DNA of 64,000 nt from Devosia crocina (GTDB lineage Bacteria; Pseudomonadota; Alphaproteobacteria; Rhizobiales; Devosiaceae), in the NCBI RefSeq assembly GCF_900116545.1, contig NZ_FPCK01000001.1, positions 62,001 through 126,000 on the forward strand, given 5' to 3'. The notes under the pieces are model-generated. The model ran no database searches and was not told the origin of the DNA. It saw only the letters and a list, made by a program, of their open reading frames with translations. A program made the translations under genes and the position numbers. Below, piece by piece: positions 16,851-26,199 of this stretch; position 1 is the stretch's first letter; each line of letters begins with the position of its first letter.

Positions 16851-18812
16851 ATGATCGCCCCACAGGCAACCGAGACCAAGCACTGGAGCTTCCATACCGA
16901 TATCGAGAACATCGGCTGGCTCACCATCAATACGCCCGGCGCTTCGGTGAATACGCTGAGCCGCGAAGCGATCATGGAGCTCGAAACGCTGGTCGCGCGC
17001 TTCGAGGACCTAGCCAATAGCCGGGAACTTGTGGGCGTCGTGCTGCTTTCGAGCAAGGATAGCGGCTTCATCGCCGGGGCCGACGTGTCCGAATTCGACG
17101 CCATGAGCGATTTCTCGGTCCTGCCCGAAGCGCTCCGGCGCACTCATGCGCTTTTCTCGCGCATCGAAAATCTTCGGATACCCTTTGTTGCCGGCATTCA
17201 CGGCTTCTGCCTCGGGGGCGGGCTCGAACTGGCGCTGGCCTGCCACTATCGCATCGCGGTCAATGACGAGAAAACCCGCATCGGCTTTCCCGAAGTCAAT
17301 CTCGGCATCTTTCCAGGCTTTGGCGGCACCGGGCGCTCGATCCGCCAGGCGGGTCCCGTCGATGCCATGCAGATCATGTTGACCGGCAAGATGCTGCGTC
17401 CGGGAGCCGCACGCGGGATGAATCTCGTCGATAAGCTCGTGCGCCACCGCGACATGCTCCGTTGGGAAGGCCGCAAGGCGGTGCTCCAGAACCGCAAGTC
17501 AACGCCCGCTCCCTTTGCCAAGCGCATGATGGCAGGGCCCTTGCTTCGCGACTATGTCGCCAACAAGATGCGCGAAGAAGTCGGCAAGAAAGCCAACCGC
17601 GTCAATTTCCCCGCACCCTATGCGCTGATCGAACTCTTCGAACAGCACGGCAATGACTGGCAGGCCATGATCCGCCATGAGGTCGATGCCTTCGTGCCGC
17701 TCATGGGCTCGCCCACGGCCACCAATCTGCGGCGTGTTTTCTTCCTCTCGGAGGGGCTCAAGAAGCAGGGAGTCAAAGGGGCAAAGTTTTCCCGCGTCCA
17801 CATTATCGGGGCCGGGGTAATGGGTGGCGATATTGCCGCCTGGTGCGCCTATCGCGGCATGATCGTGACGCTGCAGGATCTCGACATGGCGCGCATTCAG
17901 CCTGCGCTCGATCGCGCCAAAAAACTGTTCCAGAAGCGCTACAAAAAGAAACGCGAGGTCGACGCCGCCATGCTGCGTCTCACCTCCGATCCGCAGGGCA
18001 ATGGCGTCTCGCGCGCCGATGTCATCATAGAGGCGGTGGTCGAAAAGCTTCAGGTCAAGCAATCGATCTTTTCGGGGCTGGAAGACAAGATCAAGCCTGG
18101 CGCCATTCTTGCGACCAACACCTCCTCGATCGAACTCGAGCGCATCGCCGAGGCGCTTAAGGCGCCCGACCGGCTGATCGGGCTCCACTTCTTCAACCCC
18201 GTGGCCCAGTTGCCGCTGGTCGAAGTTATCAAGTCAAAGTTCAATTCCGACGAAGCGATCGGCAAGGGCGCGAGCTTTGCGCTCGCCATCGGCAAGTCTC
18301 CCGTGGTGGTCAAGTCGGCGCCTGGGTTCCTCGTCAATCGCGTCTTGATGCCCTATATGCTCGGCGCCGTCGAAAGGGTCGAACGCGGCGAAAGCAAGGA
18401 ACTGCTCGACGCAGCCGCCGTCGCCTTCGGCATGCCGATGGGCCCTATCGAGTTGATGGACACAGTTGGGCTCGACGTTGGCAAATCCGTTGCCACCGAG
18501 CTCGGCCATGCCGTACCCGAAACCAGCAAGTTTGCCCGGCTCATTGCCGAAGGAAAGCTTGGCCGAAAGTCCGGCGAAGGTTTCTACAAGTGGGAAAAGG
18601 GCAAGGCCATCAGGGGCTCGACCCCGTCGCATCCTGATCTGCTCGCCCTTGGCCGGGAGCTGGTAAAGCCCCTGGTCGACACAACCGAAGTGGTTGTCGG
18701 CGAAGGCGTCGTTGCAAACGCCGACCTTGCCGATATCGGCGTCATCATGGGCACAGGTTTTGCGCCCTTCCTCGGCGGCCCGCTGCGCGCCCGCGCGGAT
18801 GGCAGGGCGTGA
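16851..18812 (+). CDS. fadJ: Bifunctional enoyl-CoA hydratase / 3-hydroxyacyl-CoA dehydrogenase
   Basis: This 653-residue protein is the alpha-subunit type of the fatty-acid oxidation complex. The N-terminal crotonase domain (about 10-200) has the oxyanion-hole segments IAGADVSEFDAM and IHGFCLGGGLELALACHYRIA. The NAD-binding Rossmann motif IIGAGVMGGDIAAW begins near residue 318. The catalytic region LIGLHFFNPVAQLPLVEVI and two 3HCDH C-terminal domains complete it. It hydrates enoyl-CoA and oxidises the product to 3-ketoacyl-CoA. ATG 16851 follows AGAGGATGGAG. It lies between fadE and the thiolase on the same strand, although repeats separate the genes. Confidence 0.93.
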   Translation: MIAPQATETKHWSFHTDIENIGWLTINTPGASVNTLSREAIMELETLVARFEDLANSRELVGVVLLSSKDSGFIAGADVSEFDAMSDFSVLPEALRRTHALFSRIENLRIPFVAGIHGFCLGGGLELALACHYRIAVNDEKTRIGFPEVNLGIFPGFGGTGRSIRQAGPVDAMQIMLTGKMLRPGAARGMNLVDKLVRHRDMLRWEGRKAVLQNRKSTPAPFAKRMMAGPLLRDYVANKMREEVGKKANRVNFPAPYALIELFEQHGNDWQAMIRHEVDAFVPLMGSPTATNLRRVFFLSEGLKKQGVKGAKFSRVHIIGAGVMGGDIAAWCAYRGMIVTLQDLDMARIQPALDRAKKLFQKRYKKKREVDAAMLRLTSDPQGNGVSRADVIIEAVVEKLQVKQSIFSGLEDKIKPGAILATNTSSIELERIAEALKAPDRLIGLHFFNPVAQLPLVEVIKSKFNSDEAIGKGASFALAIGKSPVVVKSAPGFLVNRVLMPYMLGAVERVERGESKELLDAAAVAFGMPMGPIELMDTVGLDVGKSVATELGHAVPETSKFARLIAEGKLGRKSGEGFYKWEKGKAIRGSTPSHPDLLALGRELVKPLVDTTEVVVGEGVVANADLADIGVIMGTGFAPFLGGPLRARADGRA

Positions 18813-18837
18813 TGGGAAACGCGGCGCATAGGCCTGC

Positions 18838-18995
18838 GGCCCCTCGCCCCTTAGGGGAGAGGGTAGCGGCGCCGGTAGCATTGGCGACCTGGCAGAGCTT
18901 GGGTGAGGGGTGCAGACCCCTCGGCAGGAGCCGCAGAGTTGACCCCCTTACCCGGCGCGTCGCGCCGACCTCTCCCCTCAGGGACGAGGTGGAAA
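18838..18995. repeat. Imperfect inverted repeat between fadJ and fadI
   Basis: CCCTCGCCCCTTAGGGGAGA (from 18841) and the related CCTCTCCCCTCAGGGACGAG (from 18969) form a long imperfect inverted repeat of the same family as those at 7066 and 10958. Here it stands between co-directional genes. Confidence 0.65.
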
Positions 18996-19025
18996 TCGAG
19001 CCCGCCCCGACTTTGGAGCCAATCA

Positions 19026-20312
19026 ATGACTGAAACAAAGCGTGTTGCCATTCTCGGTTCGGCCCGTATCCCCTTTGCCCGTGGCGGCACGGCCTATGCC
19101 GACGAAACCAATCTGTCCATGCTCGCGACCACTTTGGGCGGCCTCGCCGACAAGTTCGGCCTCAGGGGTGAAAAGGTCGACGAGGTAATCGCGGGGGCAG
19201 TGATCAATCACTCGCGCGATTTCAACATCGCCCGCGAGGCCCTTCTCGATGCCGGGCTTTCCCCGCGCACGCCGGGCACCACCATGCAGATCGCCTGTGG
19301 CACCAGCCTCCAGGCGGCCCTCGTTCTTGCCGGCAAGATCGCCTCGGGCCAGATCGACAGCGGCATTGCCGCGGGTTCGGACTCGGTGTCCGACAGCCCG
19401 ATCGTCTTCGGCCCCAAATTCCAGCATCGCCTGCTCAACGCCAATGCCGCCAAGACAACGGGCGACAAGGTCAAGGCGTTTACATCCGGCTTTTCCTTTG
19501 GCGAACTGACCCCGGTCGCGCCCTCGGTCAACGAGCCGCGCACCGGCATGTCGATGGGCCAGCATTGCGAATTGATGGCCCGCGAATGGGGCATTTCCCG
19601 CCGGGCCCAGGACGAACTCGCCGCCGCCAGCCACCAGAATGCAGCCCGCGCCTATGAGGACGGCTTTCACGATGATCTTCTTGTTCAGTGTGCCGGGCTC
19701 GTGCGCGACAACAATGTCCGGGCCGATACGAATCTCGACAAGCTTTCGACGCTTAAACCAGCCTTCGACAAGACCTCTGGTCACGGCACGCTGACTGCAG
19801 GCAATTCGACCCCCCTGACCGATGGTGCCGCAGGCGTGCTTCTTGCCAGTGAAGAATGGGCGCGGGCGCGTGGCCTGCCGATCCTTGCCTATCTCACGGT
19901 CGGGCGCGTTGCCGGCAATGACTTCGCCCACGGCGAAGGCTTGCTGATGGCCCCCACCATCGCCGTATCCGAAATGCTGGAACGGGCGGGGCTTTCCTTC
20001 GACAACATCGACTATTTCGAACTGCACGAGGCTTTTGCCGCCCAGGTGCTGTGTACGCTCAAGGCCTGGAAAGATCCCGCCTATTGCAAGGATGTGCTGG
20101 GTCGCGACACCGTTCTGGGCGAAATCGATCCCGCCAAGATCAACGTCAAGGGCTCGAGCCTAGCCTACGGCCATCCCTTTGCCGCGACCGGCGCCCGTAT
20201 ACTCGGCGTCACGGCCAAGCTTCTTGCCGAACAAGCCAACAAGCGCGCCCTGATTTCGGTGTGCACGGCGGGTGGCATGGGCGTCGCGGCGCTGCTAGAA
20301 AGCGCTCAATGA
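19026..20312 (+). CDS. fadI: Acetyl-CoA C-acyltransferase (3-ketoacyl-CoA thiolase)
   Basis: This 428-residue thiolase cleaves 3-ketoacyl-CoA in the last step of beta-oxidation. The nucleophilic Cys lies in MQIACGTSLQ (residue 91), the His in FELHEAFAAQ and the second Cys in SVCTAGGMGVAAL near the end. GNSTPLTDGAAG and KGSSLAYGHPFAATGARI are typical of the family. The length fits FadI/trifunctional beta-subunit thiolases, which are longer than PhaA. ATG 19026 has GGAG at 19015-19018. Its stop overlaps the start of a small gene (ATGA). Confidence 0.93.
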   Translation: MTETKRVAILGSARIPFARGGTAYADETNLSMLATTLGGLADKFGLRGEKVDEVIAGAVINHSRDFNIAREALLDAGLSPRTPGTTMQIACGTSLQAALVLAGKIASGQIDSGIAAGSDSVSDSPIVFGPKFQHRLLNANAAKTTGDKVKAFTSGFSFGELTPVAPSVNEPRTGMSMGQHCELMAREWGISRRAQDELAAASHQNAARAYEDGFHDDLLVQCAGLVRDNNVRADTNLDKLSTLKPAFDKTSGHGTLTAGNSTPLTDGAAGVLLASEEWARARGLPILAYLTVGRVAGNDFAHGEGLLMAPTIAVSEMLERAGLSFDNIDYFELHEAFAAQVLCTLKAWKDPAYCKDVLGRDTVLGEIDPAKINVKGSSLAYGHPFAATGARILGVTAKLLAEQANKRALISVCTAGGMGVAALLESAQ

Positions 20313-20470
20313 GCGACAATGTCATAAAATTCCGCAGGCCGGAGAAGCCACCCGAGCCACCCCAGCCCAAGCGCCCCCGCGGCCCGATGCCCGATTGGGT
20401 GCCCTTCGCCTGCATCCTTGCGGCGGCAGTGGCAATCTATCTTGCCGGCCAAGCGGGCATTTTCGGTTAA
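20309..20470 (+). CDS. Small proline-rich single-pass membrane protein
   Basis: This 53-residue product begins in the thiolase stop (ATGA at 20309), so it is translationally coupled. The N-terminal half is basic and proline-rich (FRRPEKPPEPPQPKRPRGP). The C-terminal half is one hydrophobic helix (WVPFACILAAAVAIYLAGQAGIF) ending at the terminus. I do not recognise a function. Short proteins starting with an (S)DNVIKFR-like stretch are common in alphaproteobacteria. The coupling suggests a real gene. Confidence 0.65.
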   Translation: MSDNVIKFRRPEKPPEPPQPKRPRGPMPDWVPFACILAAAVAIYLAGQAGIFG

Positions 20471-20798
20471 GCTGCCGCGCCTGGGCTGATTTTGCCGAAC
20501 AGGCTTAGGCCGTGACAAGCACCGCTGAGCCCAGCCTCATTCTCAATTTCGCCATTCCTGAGCAATGACCTTCTTGTGATCTTGGTGTCACAGGAAAGTC
20601 TTGCCATGATGAAGTGGATGTTAACAAAAGGTCGCAGCTTTACGCTTAGGTCAATCTTTTGCTTGTCAGTAGACGCTTTCGCGCGATACCGTCCAGCAAT
20701 CTTGATCAAGAGGTCAAATCTCTTGCGCGAGGGGTAGAGCCGTGTGGGCAAACACGCGGTCAACCAAGTCAAGAATTCCACAAGGAGATGGGACGAGA
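20471..20798. promoter_or_regulatory. Intergenic region upstream of the peptide-transporter operon
   Basis: These 328 bases hold no convincing gene. They must contain the promoter of the binding-protein gene, but I could not choose a -35/-10 pair. An inverted repeat CAAGAG-N7-CTCTTG lies at 20707-20725, overlapping TTGATCAA (20702-20709), about 75 bp before the start codon and could be an operator or leader hairpin. The GGAG ribosome site is at 20784-20787. Confidence 0.4.
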
Positions 20799-22421
20799 AT
20801 GACGTTCACCACAGCCTTCAAGGCGGTGACCACCGCTGGTGCTATGGCGCTGATGATGTCGACCGCGGCTTCCGCCGTGACCCTGCAGCTGCACAATGGT
20901 GGCGATCCGGGCACTCTGGATCCCCATAAGGCCTCCGGCGACTGGGAAAACCGTGTCATCGGCGATTACATCGAAGGTCTTCTCACCGAGAATGCCAAGG
21001 CGGAGGCCATTCCGGGCCAGGCCGAGAGCTGGGAGATCTCGGAAGACGGCACCGTTTACACCTTCACCCTGCGTGACGGCATCCAGTGGTCCGACGGCAC
21101 CCCGGTGACCGCCGGCGATTTCGTGTTTGCCTTCCAGCGCCTGTTCAATCCGGCCACTGCCGCCGACTACGCCTATCTCCAGTTCCCGATCCTCAATTCT
21201 GCCGCCATCAATGCCGGCGAAATCACCGATCTGGACGAACTCGGCGTCAAGGCCATTGACGACAAGACGCTTGAGATCACCCTCGAAGCGCCGACCCCCT
21301 TCTTCCTCGATGCGCTGACCCACTACACCGCCTACCCGGTGCCGCAGCATCTGGTCGAAGAGTTCGGTGACAACTGGACGCGCGTCGAAAACATCGTTGG
21401 CAACGGCCCCTACCTGATCAAGGAATGGCTGCCCGGCTCCTATGTCCGCTCCGAAAAGAACGCCGACTACTACGATGCTGCCAATGTGCAGATCGACGAA
21501 GTCTTCTACCATGTGCTCGAAGATCAGGCCGCTGCGCTCAACCGCTATCGCGCCGGTGAGTTCGACATCCTGACCGATTTCCCCGCCGACCAGTACCAGT
21601 GGCTGCAGGACAACCTGCCGGGCGAAGCCCATGTGGTGCCATTCCTGGGCGTATACTATTACGTCATGAACCAGGAAGAGGGTAACGTCCTCTCCGACGT
21701 GCGCATCCGCGAAGCGCTTTCCACCACGATCGTGCGCGACGTGATCGGCCCCGATATTCTGGGCACCGGCGAATTGCCGGCCTATGGCTGGGTGCCCCCG
21801 GGCACCAATAACTATGTCGACGAAGCCGATGCCTATATGCCCGAATGGGCCGAAACGCCTTATGAGGAGCGTGTCGAGCGTGCTGTCGAGCTGATGACCG
21901 AAGCCGGCTACGGCCCAAGCAATCCGCTGACCCTGCAGTTGCGCTACAACACCAATGACAACCACCAGCGCATCGCCGTGGCGATCGCCGCTATGTGGGA
22001 GCCGCTCGGTGTCCGCGTCGAGCTCTTCAATGCCGAAACCGCCGTGCACTATGACGCGCTGCGCGCCGGCGACTTCCAGGTTGGCCGTGCCGGCTGGCTG
22101 CTCGATTATTCGGATCCGTCCAACACGCTTGATCTGCTCAAGACCGGCATCAGCCAGGACGGCACGATGAACTGGGGCAATAACTATGGCCGCTATTCGA
22201 ACGAAGAGTTCGACGCGCTCATGGTTCAGGCTTCAACCGAACTTGATCTCGATGCTCGCGCCGAGCTGCTTGCCCAGGCCGAAAAGATCGCCATGGACGA
22301 GTTCGCCGCGATCCCGATCTACTGGTACGTGTCCAAGGACGTCGTGTCGCCGCGGATCTCGGGCTTCGAGGAAAACGCCAAGAATATCTTCCGCACCCGC
22401 TGGCTCTCCAAGTCAGAATAA
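20799..22421 (+). CDS. oppA: Peptide ABC transporter substrate-binding protein (OppA type)
   Basis: This 540-residue SBP_bac_5 family protein captures oligopeptides in the periplasm. A signal peptide covers residues 1-26 and ends STAASA before VTLQLHNGGDPGTLDPHKA, the usual mature start of this family. PESWEISEDGTVYTFTLRDGIQWSDGTPVTAGDFVFAFQR-type segments (here beginning AESWEISED) confirm the fold. ATG 20799 follows a good GGAG. It is the first gene of a five-gene transporter operon and is followed by an intrinsic hairpin that probably raises its expression over the permeases. The substrate is inferred from the family. Confidence 0.92.
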   Translation: MTFTTAFKAVTTAGAMALMMSTAASAVTLQLHNGGDPGTLDPHKASGDWENRVIGDYIEGLLTENAKAEAIPGQAESWEISEDGTVYTFTLRDGIQWSDGTPVTAGDFVFAFQRLFNPATAADYAYLQFPILNSAAINAGEITDLDELGVKAIDDKTLEITLEAPTPFFLDALTHYTAYPVPQHLVEEFGDNWTRVENIVGNGPYLIKEWLPGSYVRSEKNADYYDAANVQIDEVFYHVLEDQAAALNRYRAGEFDILTDFPADQYQWLQDNLPGEAHVVPFLGVYYYVMNQEEGNVLSDVRIREALSTTIVRDVIGPDILGTGELPAYGWVPPGTNNYVDEADAYMPEWAETPYEERVERAVELMTEAGYGPSNPLTLQLRYNTNDNHQRIAVAIAAMWEPLGVRVELFNAETAVHYDALRAGDFQVGRAGWLLDYSDPSNTLDLLKTGISQDGTMNWGNNYGRYSNEEFDALMVQASTELDLDARAELLAQAEKIAMDEFAAIPIYWYVSKDVVSPRISGFEENAKNIFRTRWLSKSE

Positions 22422-22437
22422 TCGGAAGAAACGATAT

Positions 22438-22469
22438 CGTGGGGGCCATGCGGCCCCCACGGTTCTTTT
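22438..22469 (+). terminator. Intrinsic hairpin between oppA and oppB
   Basis: A perfect 10-bp stem CGTGGGGGCC (22438-22447) and GGCCCCCACG (22452-22461) with loop ATGC is followed by GTTCTTTT. It is well placed for partial termination or 3'-end protection, leaving more binding-protein mRNA than permease mRNA. Confidence 0.8.
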
Positions 22470-22529
22470 GCCGCCCGGCGCCCCACGGCCTTTCCGTTCC
22501 CGGCGCTCCGGCCTAGGAGTTTCTAAAAC

Positions 22530-23453
22530 ATGTTGGGCTATGCCTTCCGGCGCGTGCTCTCGGCCATTCCGATTGCATTGATCGCCGTTACAGTCTGTTT
22601 TTTCATTCTTCGCCTGGCCCCCGGTGGCCCCTTCGATGGCGAACGAGCGCTGCCGCCAACGGTCCTCGCCAATCTGCGCGCGCACTACAATCTCGATCAG
22701 CCTCTGATCATGCAGTATTTCATCTATGTAGGGCGGTTGCTGCAGGGCGATCTCGGGCCCTCCATGGTCATTGACGGCTTCAACGTCGCCGATCTCATCC
22801 GCATCGGCTTTCCCTTTACCCTCACCTTGGCGCTTTATGCTTTCGTGATTGCCACCGCCATCGGCATCGTTGCCGGTATCATCGCGGCAGTGAACCAGAA
22901 CAAGTGGCCCGACTACGTGCTGGTGTTGGTGGTGATGATCGGTGTGGTCGTTCCCAACTTCCTGAGCGCCGCGCTCTTGCAGCTCGGTTTTGGCGTGCAT
23001 CTGCGCTGGCTGCCTGCAGGCGGGTGGGTTTCGGGATCGATCGCGCATCTGGTTCTGCCCATCACCGTCTTGGCTTGGCCGCATGCAGCGCGTATCAGCC
23101 GGCTCATGCGCGGCTCGATGATCGAGGTTCTTGGCTCCAACTATGTGCGCACCGCGCGCGCCAAGGGTCTCGGTGAACGGCTGGTTCTGGCCCGGCACGC
23201 CATCAAGCCCGCGCTTTTGCCGGTTGTGTCCTATCTCGGACCGGGCCTCAGCTATCTTCTGACCGGCTCGCTCGCCGTCGAGCAGATCTTCGGCCTGCCC
23301 GGTATAGGCAAATACTTCGTTCAGGCCGCACTCAACCGCGACTATGGCATCGTGCTCGGCACGACGATTCTCTACATGTTCATCATTCTTGCGCTCAATC
23401 TGCTTGTTGACCTCGTCTATGCCTGGCTCGACCCCAAGGTGAGGTACAACTGA
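22530..23453 (+). CDS. oppB: Peptide ABC transporter permease, OppB/DppB type
   Basis: This 307-residue inner-membrane permease has a first TM helix near the N-terminus (ALIAVTVCFFILRLAPGGPF), a periplasmic loop and five further TM segments. The EAA-like coupling loop is VRTARAKGLGERLVLARHAIKPALLPVV, and the family end VDLVYAWLDPKVRY is present. It pairs with the next permease to form the channel. ATG 22530 follows CTAGGAGTTTC. Its stop overlaps the next start by one base (TGATG). Confidence 0.94.
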   Translation: MLGYAFRRVLSAIPIALIAVTVCFFILRLAPGGPFDGERALPPTVLANLRAHYNLDQPLIMQYFIYVGRLLQGDLGPSMVIDGFNVADLIRIGFPFTLTLALYAFVIATAIGIVAGIIAAVNQNKWPDYVLVLVVMIGVVVPNFLSAALLQLGFGVHLRWLPAGGWVSGSIAHLVLPITVLAWPHAARISRLMRGSMIEVLGSNYVRTARAKGLGERLVLARHAIKPALLPVVSYLGPGLSYLLTGSLAVEQIFGLPGIGKYFVQAALNRDYGIVLGTTILYMFIILALNLLVDLVYAWLDPKVRYN

Positions 23454-24373
23454 TGCCCGGATTAACTGGAAAAGATCAGGTCCTCACCGACTACGCAAAC
23501 AAGCTGGCAACGCTTGATGCGCCCAAGGGCCGTTCCCTGACCCAGGATGCCTTGCGGCGCCTGGCCAAGAACAAGGCTGCCGTGGCTTCCATCGCCATCG
23601 TGCTGCTGATTGTGCTTGTCGCCTTTATCGGTCCATATCTCCTGCCCTGGGGCTATTCTCAGGTCGATTGGTCCAACATCCGCAAGCCGCCCAACTTCGA
23701 CAACGGCCATTTCCTCGGTACCGACCAGAATGGCCGCGACATGGCGGCTCGCGTGCTGCAAGGCACGCAGATGAGCGTGATCGTGGCTGTCGTGGCGTCT
23801 TTTGTTTCTGTGACCATCGGCGTCATCTACGGCGCCGTTGCCGGCTATTTTGGTGGCCGTGTCGACGCCATCATGATGCGCATCGTCGACGTCATGTACG
23901 CGCTGCCTTACATCCTCTTCGTCATCATCCTGATGGTGATGTTCGGCCGCAACCCGGTCCTGCTGTTTGTCGGTATCGGGTGTATCGAATGGCTGACCAT
24001 GGCGCGCATCGTGCGTGGCCAGACTCTCTCCATCAAGGAGAAGGAATTCATCGAAGCGGCGCGCGCCAGTGGGGCCAAGCCCTTCACCATCATCATGCGT
24101 CACATCGTGCCGAACCTGACCGGGCCGGTTGTGATCTACGCAACCCTTACCATTCCCGAGATCATCATTGCAGAGAGCTTCCTCTCCTATCTCGGGCTTG
24201 GCGTGCAGGAGCCGCAGACCTCGCTCGGCACGCTGATTTCCGCAGGTGCGCCCGTGGCGGAAGTGCTGCCGTGGATGCTTCTGGGACCAGCGGCCGTGCT
24301 CATCACGCTTCTTTTGTGCCTCACCTATATCGGCGATGGTCTGCGCGATGCGCTCGACCCCAAGGACCGGTAA
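23453..24373 (+). CDS. oppC: Peptide ABC transporter permease, OppC/DppC type
   Basis: This 306-residue second permease has the N-terminal OppC_N segment (SLTQDALRRLAKNKAAVASI), TM helices, HFLGTDQNGRDMAARVLQGTQMS and the EAA loop EFIEAARASGAKPFTIIMRHIVPNL. Its C-terminus YIGDGLRDALDPKDR is typical. It forms a heterodimer with OppB. The start overlaps the oppB stop by one base, so the two are translated together. Confidence 0.94.
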   Translation: MPGLTGKDQVLTDYANKLATLDAPKGRSLTQDALRRLAKNKAAVASIAIVLLIVLVAFIGPYLLPWGYSQVDWSNIRKPPNFDNGHFLGTDQNGRDMAARVLQGTQMSVIVAVVASFVSVTIGVIYGAVAGYFGGRVDAIMMRIVDVMYALPYILFVIILMVMFGRNPVLLFVGIGCIEWLTMARIVRGQTLSIKEKEFIEAARASGAKPFTIIMRHIVPNLTGPVVIYATLTIPEIIIAESFLSYLGLGVQEPQTSLGTLISAGAPVAEVLPWMLLGPAAVLITLLLCLTYIGDGLRDALDPKDR

Positions 24374-24383
24374 GGAGACCGAC

Positions 24384-25226
24384 ATGGCTTTGCTTGAAGT
24401 CAAGAACCTCAAGGTCGATTTCAAAACCGCAGACGGCACCGTCCATGCGGTCAAGGACCTCAACTACACGCTCGAAAAGGGCAAGACGCTGGCCATCGTG
24501 GGCGAGAGCGGTTCGGGCAAGACGCAAGGGGCTTTCGCGCTTCTTGGCCTCCTGCCCAAGAACGGTCGCGCAAGTGGTTCTGTCATCTTCGACGGCAAGG
24601 AGATCCTCAATCTCCCCCGCAAGCAGATGAACGCCTACCGCGCCGAGCGGATCGGCATCATCTTCCAGGATCCGATGACCTCGCTCAATCCCTATCTGCG
24701 CATTTCGCGGCAGATGACGGAAGTGCTCGAACTCCATCGTGGCATGAGCCACAAGGAGGCGCTGGCCGAAAGCGTGCGCATGCTCGACGCGGTGCGCATC
24801 ACCGATGCGAAAAACCGTGTCCACATGTATCCGCACGAGTTTTCCGGCGGCATGCGCCAGCGCGTCATGATCGCCATGGCGCTCCTCTGCAGCCCCGAAC
24901 TTCTTATAGCCGACGAGCCGACGACGGCCCTCGACGTGACCGTTCAAGCCGGGATCATCGATCTCCTTGTCGACCTCCAGGAAGATTTCGGCACCTCGAT
25001 TATCCTGATCACCCATGATCTGGGGATCGTCGCCGGCACCTGCGAGGAAACCCTCGTGATGTTCGATGGCCGGGTGATGGAACATGGCAAGACCGCGGAC
25101 ATCTTCGAGCGCGCCGAGCATCCCTATACCAAGGGCCTCTTGGCCGCCATTCCGCGCCTCGACAAGAAGGTCGATCGTTTGTCGACCGTCTCCTACGACT
25201 TCATGGCAGCAAGGGGCGAAGCATGA
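24384..25226 (+). CDS. oppD: Peptide ABC transporter ATP-binding protein, OppD type
   Basis: This 280-residue ATPase has Walker A GESGSGKTQ (about residue 41; Gln replaces the usual Ser/Thr after GKT), signature FSGGMRQRVMIA and Walker B LLIADEPTTALDVT. It is shorter than typical OppD and seems to lack the long C-terminal Cys-rich oligopeptide extension. ATG 24384 follows AAGGAGACCGAC; a 46-codon upstream extension overlapping oppC is not real. The stop overlaps the oppF start as ATGA. Confidence 0.93.
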   Translation: MALLEVKNLKVDFKTADGTVHAVKDLNYTLEKGKTLAIVGESGSGKTQGAFALLGLLPKNGRASGSVIFDGKEILNLPRKQMNAYRAERIGIIFQDPMTSLNPYLRISRQMTEVLELHRGMSHKEALAESVRMLDAVRITDAKNRVHMYPHEFSGGMRQRVMIAMALLCSPELLIADEPTTALDVTVQAGIIDLLVDLQEDFGTSIILITHDLGIVAGTCEETLVMFDGRVMEHGKTADIFERAEHPYTKGLLAAIPRLDKKVDRLSTVSYDFMAARGEA

Positions 25227-26095
25227 TTGGAAATCGAGAGCCCATCCTTAGAGTTCGCGACCTCGCCGTCGAATTCACCATCGGTCAGGAAGGCCTTTTC
25301 GGCCCTAAGAAAATTCTGCGCGCAGTCAAGGGCGTGTCGTTCGACCTTTATCAGGGCGAAACGCTGGGGATCGTTGGCGAAAGCGGTTGCGGCAAGTCGA
25401 CCCTGTCGCGCGCCATCATCCGTCTCCTGCCCGCAAGCGGCGGCGAGGCAGTTTGGCTTGGGCGCGACATCCAGAAGATGGATACCAAGGACCTGTTGGG
25501 TCTACGCAAGGATATCCAGATGATCTTCCAGGATCCGCTGGCCTCCCTCAATCCGCGCATGACCTGTGGCGCCATCATCGCCGAACCGCTCCAGATCCAC
25601 ATGCCAGAACTGAGCAAGGCCGATCGAACCAAGCGCGTCGCCGAGATGATGGCCAAGGTCGGCCTCCTGCCCACCATGATCAACAAATATCCGCACGAAT
25701 TCTCGGGCGGCCAGTGCCAGCGCATCGGCATCGCCCGGGCCCTGATCACCAATCCAAAGCTGATTATCTGCGACGAGGCAGTGTCCGCCCTAGACGTGTC
25801 GATCCGTGCCCAGGTGGTGAACCTGCTCATGGATTTGCAGAAGGAGCTGGGGATTTCGCTCCTCTTCATCTCGCACGACATCGCCGTCGTCCGCCACATC
25901 GCCCAGCGCATCATGGTGCTCTATTTCGGCGAAGTGGTCGAAATCGGCGACAGCGAACAGGTCACCATGGACCCCCAGCACGAATACACCAAGCGCCTCA
26001 TCGCCTCGGTTCCCGTGCCCGACCCGCGAGTCGAGATGGAACGCCGCGAAGAACGGCGGCGCCTGCGCCGAGAGGCGGCAACGAAAGCGGCTTAG
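25223..26095 (+). CDS. oppF: Peptide ABC transporter ATP-binding protein, OppF type
   Basis: This 290-residue ATPase has Walker [10 protein letters not shown], the Q-loop [16 protein letters not shown], signature [15 protein letters not shown] and Walker [15 protein letters not shown]. The C-terminus has the OppF-like tail [21 protein letters not shown] sequence (here [17 protein letters not shown]) followed by a strongly charged Arg/Glu-rich end. It powers uptake with OppD. It is the last gene of the operon, followed at once by an intrinsic terminator. Confidence 0.94.
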   Translation: MIGNREPILRVRDLAVEFTIGQEGLFGPKKILRAVKGVSFDLYQGETLGIVGESGCGKSTLSRAIIRLLPASGGEAVWLGRDIQKMDTKDLLGLRKDIQMIFQDPLASLNPRMTCGAIIAEPLQIHMPELSKADRTKRVAEMMAKVGLLPTMINKYPHEFSGGQCQRIGIARALITNPKLIICDEAVSALDVSIRAQVVNLLMDLQKELGISLLFISHDIAVVRHIAQRIMVLYFGEVVEIGDSEQVTMDPQHEYTKRLIASVPVPDPRVEMERREERRRLRREAATKAA

Positions 26096-26107
26096 AGAAG
26101 CTAGCGT

Positions 26108-26136
26108 GATCCCCGTGAAAGCGGGGATTGCCTTTT
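26108..26136 (+). terminator. Intrinsic terminator of the opp operon
   Basis: Stem ATCCCCG (26109-26115) and CGGGGAT (26122-26128), loop TGAAAG, then TGCCTTTT. It begins 13 bp after the oppF stop. Confidence 0.8.
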
Positions 26137-26199
26137 AAGGCTCTGGTACACCCCGCTCAGGCGGCAGAACGTATCTACCTCGTCTACGTCAGGAGGCGG

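Noticed and set aside
20467..20781. 104-codon minus-strand frame in the oppA upstream region
   Set aside because: No ribosome site, no recognisable domain, and it would run through the oppA promoter region.
24246..24383. 46-codon N-terminal extension of oppD
   Set aside because: It overlaps oppC out of frame and is Arg/Cys-rich; the ATG at 24384 has a clear AAGGAGAC site.
24384..25226. Walker A of OppD reads GKTQ, suggesting a dead ATPase
   Set aside because: Gln after GKT also occurs in active OppD/DppD proteins, and all other motifs are intact.
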